Source: Geminicoccaceae bacterium (lineage in GTDB: Bacteria > Pseudomonadota > Alphaproteobacteria > Geminicoccales > Geminicoccaceae). Taken from it: DNA of 5,463 bases. The stretch lies in assembly GCA_020446285.1 (NCBI GenBank), contig JAGREZ010000407.1, forward strand, positions 1-5,463. The letters run 5' to 3'. Below, in pieces: positions 1-4,919 of this stretch; the first letter of the stretch is position 1, and each line of letters opens with the position of its first letter. The notes beneath the pieces are model-generated. The model saw nothing but the letters and a program-made list of their open reading frames with translations, searched no databases and had not been told where the DNA came from. The translations under genes were made by a program, and so were the position numbers.

Positions 1-160
1 CGGCATGACGATTGATCTTGTGAACCGCATCCGGATGTGCTGATCTGTTCATGTTGGCGCTTGGCCTTCTTGTCGGCGTGCGGTCTGGTTTCGATCGGGT
101 CGGACGTGTGTCAGGGAGCGGTCGACACTACGTTTCGAACATCGCGATAGTCAGCCGACG

Positions 161-197
161 GTGAAGCCGAATGCTTGCATTCGGCTTCACTTTTTTT
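161..197 (+). terminator. Strong rho-independent terminator
   Basis: A perfect 14-bp stem, 161-174 against 177-190, encloses a minimal TT (effectively CTTG) loop. It is followed directly by seven T residues (191-197). The T tract is only on the + strand side, so it ends a transcript coming from the left. The gene or small RNA it serves is not identifiable within the window. Confidence 0.9.
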
Positions 198-363
198 GGC
201 TGAATGAAACGGATCGATATTCGCCTGCAGATAGAAATCAACATTCCGGCGTCACATGTCGTCACCAGACGACGGACCAGATGCGGCCAGATACGGAATG
301 CCCCGACAGACGTGCATTGCGATAACCAACGGGTTGTATTCGATTGTTTCTTTATACCGTTAA

Positions 364-411
364 GTTGAAAATAATAACAGGTTGCTGCTGCTCCGGTTGA
401 AAACAATACAA
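364..411 (+). repeat. 32-bp-spaced imperfect direct repeat upstream of the RTX gene
   Basis: Two copies of GTTGAAAAYAATAMMA lie at 364-379 and 396-411, identical at 13 of 16 positions. Their starts are 32 bp apart, close to three helical turns. They sit in the AT-rich stretch before the RTX gene and overlap the best promoter candidate. A paired regulator binding site is an inference. Confidence 0.5.
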
Positions 412-412
412 T
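382..412 (+). promoter_or_regulatory. Possible sigma70-type promoter for the RTX gene
   Basis: TTGCTG (382-387) and TACAAT (407-412) resemble -35 and -10 boxes, but the 19-bp spacer is longer than ideal. It is the best candidate by eye in the AT-rich region and would give a leader of about 180 nt. An alternative sigma factor or an activator-dependent promoter is equally possible. Confidence 0.25.
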
Positions 413-440
413 GGGGAATTTTTTTCGAAATCCATTCATT

Positions 441-464
441 TTCCGGCAATTTGCACTTGCCGAA
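441..464 (+). promoter_or_regulatory. Leader hairpin 1 before the RTX gene
   Basis: TTCCGGCAA (441-449) can pair with TTGCCGAA (457-464), with one bulged C and a 7-nt loop. No T tract follows, so this is not a terminator. It may be a structured part of the 5' leader or simply fortuitous. Confidence 0.35.
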
Positions 465-537
465 ACGGCCTCCTGATAGTAGCGGTTGGGAGGCATCGTT
501 AACTCATTTTTGTCGGCTTGCGTTGGCGGTGCGAGGC

Positions 538-569
538 ACCTGAATGACCGGCAGGCGGATTCAGGTTTT
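538..569 (+). promoter_or_regulatory. Leader hairpin 2, attenuator-like, just before the RTX ribosome site
   Basis: ACCTGAAT (538-545) pairs perfectly with ATTCAGGT (559-566). Inside, CCG (548-550) can pair with CGG (556-558). TTTT (566-569) closes the structure, so it resembles a weak intrinsic terminator. It ends about 15 nt before the ribosome binding site at 584-588, so it could attenuate transcription, protect the message or affect translation. No competing antiterminator was worked out. Confidence 0.45.
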
Positions 570-583
570 CGTGAAACGTAAGT

Positions 584-588
584 GAGGA
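584..588 (+). promoter_or_regulatory. Ribosome binding site of the RTX gene
   Basis: GAGGA (584-588) lies 8 nt before ATG 597. This decides the start: the in-frame GTG at 582 overlaps the Shine-Dalgarno itself and has no good site upstream of it. Confidence 0.8.
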
Positions 589-596
589 ATGCGCTA

Positions 597-1364
597 ATGA
601 CTTCAATTCTCGGTTCGACTTCCCATGACCTGATCAAGGCCGGTGAAATCTCGGTCAACGACTTTGCAGCCAATGTCGGCGGTCCGGTCTTCTACGTCTA
701 TGTCGATCAGAACGACTACATCAACGCCCGTGGCGGTGACGACCAGATCTCTTCCGGCAACGGCCGCGACGAGGTCTATGGCGGTGCCGGCAACGACACC
801 ATCGATGGTGGTGCCGGCAATGACCGCCTGCATGGCGGCAATCACAACGACACCATCCTCGGCGGCAGCGGCAATGACCGGCTCTGGGGCGATAACGGCA
901 ATGATTCGCTGGACGGTGGTACGGGCAACGATGTCCTGCGTGGCGGTAGCGGTCGTGACGTTCTCGACGGCGGCGCCGGCGAGGACAAGGTTTTCGGCGG
1001 CAGCGGCAATGACCGCATCCTGGACAGCGACACCGACAATGACATCTTCCGCGGTCAGGGCGGTCGTGACGACTTCGTCTTCACCGACATTGCCAGCGGT
1101 GGCGCCAGCGAGACCGACCAGATCCTCGACTTCGTGCTCGGTCAGGACCAGATCTTCATCGATGTGCCCAGCTCCAGCACCAAGCTCATGATCAATGGCA
1201 AGTCCGTCGGAGATGGTGGCTCGGTTGCTGCCAAGGCCGGTGCCAATGTGCTCCAGTACGGCTCGCAGAAGGTCGAGTTCTTCGTCAATGACCCGAACAC
1301 CTCCGATCACATGATCAATGTCGACAACACCAACGGTTTCGGTGTCGACATCGTCCTGATCTGA
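597..1364 (+). CDS. RTX (hemolysin-type) calcium-binding protein, probable type I secretion substrate
   Basis: This 255-aa acidic, Gly/Asp/Asn-rich protein has no Sec signal peptide or membrane segment. Residues 1-45 are a short head. Its GSTSHDLIKAG (residues 6-16) resembles a degenerate RTX unit. Residues 46-144 are eleven exactly phased nonapeptides of the GGxGxDxUx type, which in this family wind into a parallel beta-roll binding Ca2+ outside the cell. Residues about 155-190 (FVFTDI then TDQILDF and GQDQIFIDV) resemble the domain that follows the repeats in serralysin-like M10 proteases. The C-terminus (VDIVLI) is hydrophobic, as is common for type I substrates. No protease, lipase or other catalytic domain is visible, so it could be a surface, matrix or adhesion protein similar in scale to NodO. 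No transporter genes lie in the window. The gene appears monocistronic, with its own Shine-Dalgarno and terminator. The RTX call is firm; the role is not known. Confidence 0.93.
   Translation: MTSILGSTSHDLIKAGEISVNDFAANVGGPVFYVYVDQNDYINARGGDDQISSGNGRDEVYGGAGNDTIDGGAGNDRLHGGNHNDTILGGSGNDRLWGDNGNDSLDGGTGNDVLRGGSGRDVLDGGAGEDKVFGGSGNDRILDSDTDNDIFRGQGGRDDFVFTDIASGGASETDQILDFVLGQDQIFIDVPSSSTKLMINGKSVGDGGSVAAKAGANVLQYGSQKVEFFVNDPNTSDHMINVDNTNGFGVDIVLI
732..1028 (+). repeat. Eleven tandem RTX nonapeptide repeats (27-bp coding period)
   Basis: These 99 residues (46-144) parse into eleven units of nine with no insertions, for example AGNDTIDGG, AGNDRLHGG, SGNDRLWGD and TGNDVLRGG. The DNA is diverged between units although the protein period is strict. 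That points to an old, selected array rather than recent slippage expansion. Units 10 and 11 drift (GEDKVFGG, then GNDRILDS) toward the C-terminal domain. Confidence 0.92.
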
Positions 1365-1410
1365 TCGACCGGCCGTGCCTCTTTTTTGAGGCCGGGTCGC
1401 GATAACCGGA

Positions 1411-1439
1411 AAGGGGTCGTCTTCGGGCGGCCCCTTTTT
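1411..1439 (+). terminator. Rho-independent terminator of the RTX gene
   Basis: The stem is 11 bp (1411-1421 with 1426-1436, including two G-U pairs) around a stable TTCG tetraloop. It runs into a T tract (1435-1439). It begins 46 nt after the RTX stop codon. A second small hairpin (GCCTC/GAGGC, 1377-1392) lies between them without a T tract after it. The terminator makes read-through into the downstream glycosyltransferase gene unlikely. Confidence 0.92.
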
Positions 1440-1497
1440 CGTTGTCCTTCGGTGTGACACAACCCTCTTGCCGTTCGCGGCGACCGGCTGACATGTG

Positions 1498-1606
1498 CTA
1501 GTGCATCGATCCAGACAGATCGTACGGATCTGTCTGGACAAATTGATGCAAAAACAAGGAGCTAGTGTATTGGCGAATGAACGGAGTGAATTCGCCGGTG
1601 CACTAG
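1498..1606. repeat. Two-hairpin palindromic intergenic element with inverted ends
   Basis: The ends are perfect inverted repeats, CTAGTGCA (1498-1505) and TGCACTAG (1599-1606), with partial similarity continuing inward. The left half folds as a 12-bp perfect stem (1510-1521 with 1527-1538, loop GTACG). It is extended across a short bulge by GCATCGA pairing with TTGATGC around 1503-1549. The right half folds as a 17-bp stem (1562-1578 with 1590-1606) containing three G-T wobbles. CTAGTG therefore occurs at both left stem bases and inverted at the right end. The design suggests a REP/BIME-like or MITE-like element. I do not recognise a named family, and copy number cannot be seen here. No clear target duplication borders it. 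Confidence 0.65.
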
Positions 1607-1617
1607 GAGACCGGCGG

Positions 1618-1650
1618 ATGGGCAAGCAGCGATTGACAGGTCCGAATTGA
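1618..1650 (+). CDS. Possible 10-aa leader peptide overlapping the glycosyltransferase start
   Basis: ATG 1618 is preceded by AGGAG (1605-1609) at 8-nt spacing, a better initiation site than that of the following gene. The ORF encodes MGKQRLTGPN and stops at TGA 1648-1650, which overlaps TTG 1647-1649 of the next ORF. This may be translational coupling. Alternatively it could be the true N-terminus of the glycosyltransferase, separated from it by a one-base indel or sequencing error. A longer frame in the same phase starts at TTG 1570 behind AAGGAG (1556-1561), but it runs through the palindromic element and is less credible. Confidence 0.3.
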   Translation: MGKQRLTGPN

Positions 1651-3632
1651 TCAGGAAGGCAAGGGCATCCTCGGCCCGGACATTGGTAAAACAGGGCGAA
1701 AGACTGCTGAAGGCCGGCAAGGCGGCCGAGGCGCTGGATGCCTTCGAAAAGGCGCTCGGCCGCGACCCGCGTGATCTGCGCGCCCGCTATCTGGCGGGAG
1801 TCGTCGCCTTGCAGGCAGGCGATGCCGTGCGTGCCGCGCCGCATCTGCTCAAGGCGGCGGAACGGGAGCCCGACCGGGCGGAGTGGCAGTATCAGGCCGG
1901 CGTCGCCCTGACCGGTGCCGGCAGGCTCGACGAGGCGGAGGCACGCCTGCGTCATGCCCTGAAACTGCAACCCGGACATGCCGCCGCCTGGAACAGTCTC
2001 GGCAACATGCTCGCTGCCGACGATCGCCCGGAAGATGCCGCCAAGGCCTATCAGAAAGCCGTCGGGATCGATCCGGGCCGGCTGGTGAGCTACAGCAATC
2101 TTGCCGCCATGCTGACCAAGATCGCGCGCTTCGAGAGGGCCGAGGCCATCCTGGGCCAGGTCGTCGGGCGTGCCCCCGACTATCTGGAGGCCTGGTACAA
2201 TCTGGCGCTGACGCGGATACGCACGAGGGATTTCGTCGGTCAGTGTCAGGCATGGCGACAGGTCCTGCGGCTCGATCCCGATCATCGCGAGGCGGTTTGC
2301 AGTCTCGCCTATGCCAATCGTGAACTGGCGGACTGGGAGGGGCTGGAGGAGCTCGATGCCCGCACGCGGCAGCTGATCGCGAACAGGCTGGAGAACGAGG
2401 AGCGGGCGCTTGAAGCGCCGTTCCAGCATGCCGTTCGCGAGGATGATCCGGCTGTCAATCTGGCGCTGGCGAAAATCGTGGCGGTCACCAGGATCAAGGA
2501 TCGCCTCGACCTTTCACCACGAAAGGATACCGACCCGGAACGGCGATTGCGGATCGGCTATCTGTCCGGCCAGTTCCGCCAGCATGCGGTGCTGCACTGC
2601 CTGCGAGCCTTCCTGCCGGCCCATGACCGCACCCGTTTCGAGATCTTCGGCTATGGCTACGGCAGAAAGGATGACAGCTCCTACCGGGCCGCCGTGCTGG
2701 CGTCCCTGGACGGCTTCGTCGATCTCGAGGAGCTGAACGACAGCGAGGCGGCGGCGCGCATTCATGCCGATGGCATCGATATTCTCGTCGATCTGACCGG
2801 CCACACCGAAGACAGTCGCATGGGAATCCTCGCCAGCCGGCCGGCACCGGTGCAGGTCTCCTATCTGGGTTACATGGGCAGTTCGGGTTCGGAATTCATC
2901 GATTATTTCATTTCCGACGCGGTTACCACACCGGAGGATCTGGATCCTTTCTACACCGAGACGATCATCCGTCTTCCCGATGTGTTCATGGCGGCACCAC
3001 CCGAACCCGCAGAACTGGCACGGGACCGGGCGGCGGCGGGTCTGCCGGAAGATGCGATGGTGTTCGCCTCGTTCAATGTCGTGCGCAAGATCTCGCCGAA
3101 GCTGTTCGCCCTGTGGATGCGGGTTCTCGAACAGGTACCGGGGTCGATCCTCTGGATGTTTGCACTTCCCGAGGCCCGGGACAATCTGCAGCGGGCGGCG
3201 GCAGCTTCGGGCCTGGCACCGGAACGGCTGGTTTTTGCGCCGGTCCTGCCCTGGCTCGAACACAAGAGCCGGCTGGCGCTGGCCGATCTGGCATTCGATA
3301 CGCTGCCTTACAGTGGCGGTGTCACCACCGCCGACATCCTCTGGGCGGAGGTGCCTGTCATCACGGCACCCGGCCGGCAGGCGGTATCACGGATGACGGC
3401 GAGTTGCCTGACGGCGGTCGGACTGGACGAGCTGATCGTTCCGGATCTCGCGACATACGAGACCCTGGCCGTGGAACTCGGCCGCGATCCCCCGAGGCTC
3501 GCCGCCCTTTCGGCACGCCTTCATGCGTGCAAGCACGCCAGCCCGCTCTTTGATGGCCCGCGCTTCTGCCGGACTCTCGAAGCTGCCTATGAGCGGATGT
3601 GGAAAGCAGGAACCGCGCCGGAACCGGACTGA
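1647..3632 (+). CDS. TPR repeat GT41-family glycosyltransferase (OGT/SPINDLY-like)
   Basis: This 661-aa protein is predicted to be cytoplasmic. Residues about 13-241 hold six to seven 34-residue TPRs (units near 13, 44, 78, 112, 146, 180 and 214), which in this family present protein substrates. Residues about 300-655 match the GT41 catalytic region. Visible landmarks are GYLSGQFRQH (304-313, the family's conserved His segment), DILVDLTGHT (378-387), RPAPVQVSYLGY (398-409), FNVVRKISP (476-484, with the Lys that contacts UDP in OGT), DTLPYSGGVTTADILW (551-566) and SPLFDGPRF near the C-terminus. Family members move GlcNAc, fucose or hexose onto Ser/Thr, and HMW1C-type members act on Asn; donor and acceptor here are unknown. 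No in-frame ATG lies upstream, so TTG 1647 (weak CAGG before it) is chosen; TTG 1683 is an alternative. No clear terminator follows. Confidence 0.93.
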   Translation: MIRKARASSARTLVKQGERLLKAGKAAEALDAFEKALGRDPRDLRARYLAGVVALQAGDAVRAAPHLLKAAEREPDRAEWQYQAGVALTGAGRLDEAEARLRHALKLQPGHAAAWNSLGNMLAADDRPEDAAKAYQKAVGIDPGRLVSYSNLAAMLTKIARFERAEAILGQVVGRAPDYLEAWYNLALTRIRTRDFVGQCQAWRQVLRLDPDHREAVCSLAYANRELADWEGLEELDARTRQLIANRLENEERALEAPFQHAVREDDPAVNLALAKIVAVTRIKDRLDLSPRKDTDPERRLRIGYLSGQFRQHAVLHCLRAFLPAHDRTRFEIFGYGYGRKDDSSYRAAVLASLDGFVDLEELNDSEAAARIHADGIDILVDLTGHTEDSRMGILASRPAPVQVSYLGYMGSSGSEFIDYFISDAVTTPEDLDPFYTETIIRLPDVFMAAPPEPAELARDRAAAGLPEDAMVFASFNVVRKISPKLFALWMRVLEQVPGSILWMFALPEARDNLQRAAAASGLAPERLVFAPVLPWLEHKSRLALADLAFDTLPYSGGVTTADILWAEVPVITAPGRQAVSRMTASCLTAVGLDELIVPDLATYETLAVELGRDPPRLAALSARLHACKHASPLFDGPRFCRTLEAAYERMWKAGTAPEPD

Positions 3633-3699
3633 ATGACGGCCGTTTCCGTGATTGCCCGCCTCGATACAGGACGTTGTCGGCTCGAAGGGGGATATTTCC

Positions 3700-3755
3700 G
3701 CAATGCATTGCACGCGAAAGATCTCTGCATGTCATCCGCCCGGTTTTTGCATGTC
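3700..3755. promoter_or_regulatory. Candidate operator array upstream of cysD
   Basis: GCAATGCATTGC (3700-3711) is a perfect 12-bp palindrome. Its core TGCAT (3704-3708) recurs at 3726-3730 and 3748-3752. That is exactly 22 bp apart each time, or two helical turns, and the latter two copies extend to TGCATGTC. Such phasing fits a regulator binding on one DNA face. The identity of the regulator, and whether it acts on cysD, are inferences. Confidence 0.4.
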
Positions 3756-3784
3756 TGTGTCGCTTCCTCGCATCTCGCGCGTGT

Positions 3785-3843
3785 CGGTTGGAGCTGCTAT
3801 ACGCACCTCCGGTTGTGACCGTCGGCGGTTGCGGGCGGTTGCA
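3785..3843 (+). repeat. CGGTTG motif cluster with a 10-bp tandem repeat
   Basis: CGGTTG begins at 3785, 3810, 3826 and 3836. The last two lie in a tandem duplication of a 10-mer, GGCGGTTGCG (3824-3833) and GGCGGTTGCA (3834-3843), with 9 of 10 bases the same. The motif could be a regulator half-site or just G-rich low-complexity sequence. Confidence 0.4.
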
Positions 3844-3952
3844 GGTTTAAATGAATCTTAGGATCTGCGACTTAACCTTGCGCATTGTCCCGATACCTTC
3901 CGCGCGGGCAGTCCGGGCATGGTCCGACAGGATCCGCCGGGGCGGGACGGGA

Positions 3953-3978
3953 GCCGCGATCGATGGCGGGATCGCGGC
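3953..3978 (+). promoter_or_regulatory. Hairpin in the cysD leader
   Basis: GCCGCGATC (3953-3961) pairs perfectly with GATCGCGGC (3970-3978) around an 8-nt loop. The loop holds ATG 3963, an in-frame alternative start for cysD preceded by GGGAG (3949-3953), so folding would mask that start. No T tract follows, so this is not a terminator. Confidence 0.5.
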
Positions 3979-4022
3979 CGGCAGGCGCATGGCCGAAACC
4001 TTCCTTTGGGGTGCAGCACACC

Positions 4023-4919
4023 ATGAATCATCTCGACGAGCTCGAGGCCGAGAGCATTCACATCTTCCGCGAGGTCGTCGCCGAATGCGAAAAGCCGGTG
4101 ATGCTCTATTCCATAGGCAAGGACAGTGCCGTCCTCCTGCATCTGGCCATGAAGGCGTTCCATCCCTCGCGCCTGCCTTTTCCGCTTCTGCATGTCGACA
4201 CGACGTGGAAGTTCAGGGACATGTATGTGATGCGCGACGAGGTGGCGAACAATCCCGCCATCGAGCTGCTCACCTATGTCAATGAAGAGGGGGTCAAAAA
4301 CGGTGTCGGGCCGTTCAGCCACGGTTCGGGCGTGCATACCGACATCATGAAGACCCAGGCGCTCAAGCAGGCGCTCGACAAGTACGGCTTCGATGCCGCT
4401 TTCGGTGGCGCGCGGCGTGATGAGGAAAAGAGCCGTGCCAAGGAGCGCATCTTCTCGTTTCGTACAGCGCAGCATCGCTGGGATCCGAAGAACCAGCGTC
4501 CGGAACTGTGGAAGCTCTACAATGCGCGCAAGCAGAAGGGGGAATCGATCCGCGTGTTCCCCTTGTCCAACTGGACCGAGCTGGACATCTGGCAATATAT
4601 CTACCTGAAGAACATCCCCATCGTGCCGCTCTATTATGCCGCCCCGCGCCCGGTGGTCGAGCGTGACGGCGTGCTGCTGATGGCCGACGATCTCGACCGC
4701 CTGCCGCTGCATCCGGGCGAAACGCCGATGACGCGCACCGTGCGTTTCCGCACCCTCGGTTGCTGGCCGCTCACCGGTGCGGTCGAATCCACCGCCGCCA
4801 CATTGCCGGAAATCATCCAGGAAATGCTGCTCACAAAAACATCCGAGCGTCAGGGCCGGGTGATCGACCATGATTCCGCCGCCTCGATGGAAAAGAAGAA
4901 GCAGGAGGGCTATTTCTGA
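4023..4919 (+). CDS. cysD: Sulfate adenylyltransferase subunit 2 (ATP sulfurylase small subunit)
   Basis: CysD catalyses ATP + sulfate to APS + PPi, in complex with the GTPase CysN, in cytoplasmic sulfate assimilation. The 298-aa product is close to the E. coli length (302). The PP-loop SIGKDS is at residues 30-35, followed by [14 protein letters not shown] (55-68), HTDIMKT (105-111), [16 protein letters not shown] (127-142), [12 protein letters not shown] (152-163) and [15 protein letters not shown] (242-256). The C-terminus ends in the typical EGYF. ATG 4023 aligns best with known N-termini, but its ribosome site is weak (GGGG 4008-4011, 11 nt away). ATG 3963, with GGGAG at 9 nt, would add 20 residues, and GTG 4011 would add four. 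NodP is the homologous nodulation version and cannot be excluded from sequence alone. Transcription starts somewhere in the 390-bp region upstream; no cys regulator site is recognisable. Confidence 0.97.
   Translation: MNHLDELEAESIHIFREVVAECEKPVMLYSIGKDSAVLLHLAMKAFHPSRLPFPLLHVDTTWKFRDMYVMRDEVANNPAIELLTYVNEEGVKNGVGPFSHGSGVHTDIMKTQALKQALDKYGFDAAFGGARRDEEKSRAKERIFSFRTAQHRWDPKNQRPELWKLYNARKQKGESIRVFPLSNWTELDIWQYIYLKNIPIVPLYYAAPRPVVERDGVLLMADDLDRLPLHPGETPMTRTVRFRTLGCWPLTGAVESTAATLPEIIQEMLLTKTSERQGRVIDHDSAASMEKKKQEGYF
4903..4909 (+). promoter_or_regulatory. Ribosome binding site of cysN inside the cysD 3' end
   Basis: AGGAGGG (4903-4909) lies 9 nt before ATG 4919, within the last codons of cysD. 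It is a near-perfect site and supports efficient coupled translation of the two subunits. Confidence 0.85.

Larger units (their letters stand above)
1..596. other. Non-coding region upstream of the RTX gene
   Basis: I find no convincing gene here. In the first 160 bases all three + frames carry early stops. The frame ending at TGA 41-43 could be the last codons of a gene entering from the left, but nothing in it is recognisable. A 37-codon ORF at 51-164 lacks a Shine-Dalgarno and is not called. Positions 161-197 are a strong terminator. Positions about 330-440 are clearly AT-richer than the rest of the window, fitting a promoter region for the RTX gene. Positions 441-569 contain two hairpins that would lie in its leader. 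A long minus-strand frame across 128-673 looks like a chance open frame. Confidence 0.6.
3633..4022. other. Non-coding region between the glycosyltransferase gene and cysD
   Basis: Several short frames cross this 390-bp stretch, including one beginning ATG 3633 directly after the upstream stop. None has a good ribosome site or a recognisable product, and they run through the repeats. What it does hold is a 12-bp palindrome with phased TGCAT motifs (3700-3755), a cluster of CGGTTG motifs (3785-3843), and a 9-bp hairpin near the cysD start (3953-3978). I see no riboswitch that I recognise and no clear rho-independent terminator. Promoter boxes are unclear: TATACG (3798-3803) and TAGGAT (3859-3864) are -10-like but lack a well-placed -35. 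Confidence 0.6.

Noticed and set aside
51..164. A 37-codon + strand ORF ending at the first terminator stem
   Set aside because: There is no ribosome binding site, it is short, and the product is unrecognisable; chance is more likely.
582..596. GTG 582 as the start of the RTX protein
   Set aside because: It overlaps the GAGGA site that serves ATG 597 and lacks its own site.
128..673. A 181-codon minus-strand frame
   Set aside because: It spans the 161-197 terminator stem, the AT-rich promoter region and the RTX start. Its translation resembles no family and has no coding-like composition.
732..1028. CRISPR-like or tandem DNA repeat array
   Set aside because: The 27-bp periodicity is fully explained by coding RTX nonapeptides, with diverged DNA between units.
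1482..1615. GACCGGC at 1482-1488 and 1609-1615 as a target-site duplication around the palindromic element
   Set aside because: The copies lie 9 bp and 2 bp from the element ends, so they are not flush. The GC-rich 7-mer is easily found by chance.
603..2429. A 608-codon open frame on the minus strand across the RTX gene, its terminator and the first half of the glycosyltransferase gene
   Set aside because: It is exactly antisense to two well-supported proteins. Its product over the RTX array is a low-complexity Ala/Val-rich shadow, and it crosses an intrinsic terminator and a palindromic element. Long antisense frames are expected in GC-rich coding DNA.
3633..3818. A 61-codon + strand ORF starting immediately after the glycosyltransferase stop
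   Set aside because: There is no good Shine-Dalgarno, the product is a Cys-rich sequence of no recognisable kind, and it runs through the palindrome and phased TGCAT repeats. A real small protein is not excluded but is not supported.
3841..3990. SAM-II or another sulfur-related riboswitch before cysD
   Set aside because: I could not match the conserved core or pseudoknot of any riboswitch I know; only simple hairpins are visible.
3858..4871. A 337-codon minus-strand frame opposite cysD
   Set aside because: It is antisense to the firmly identified cysD and is a codon-bias shadow.
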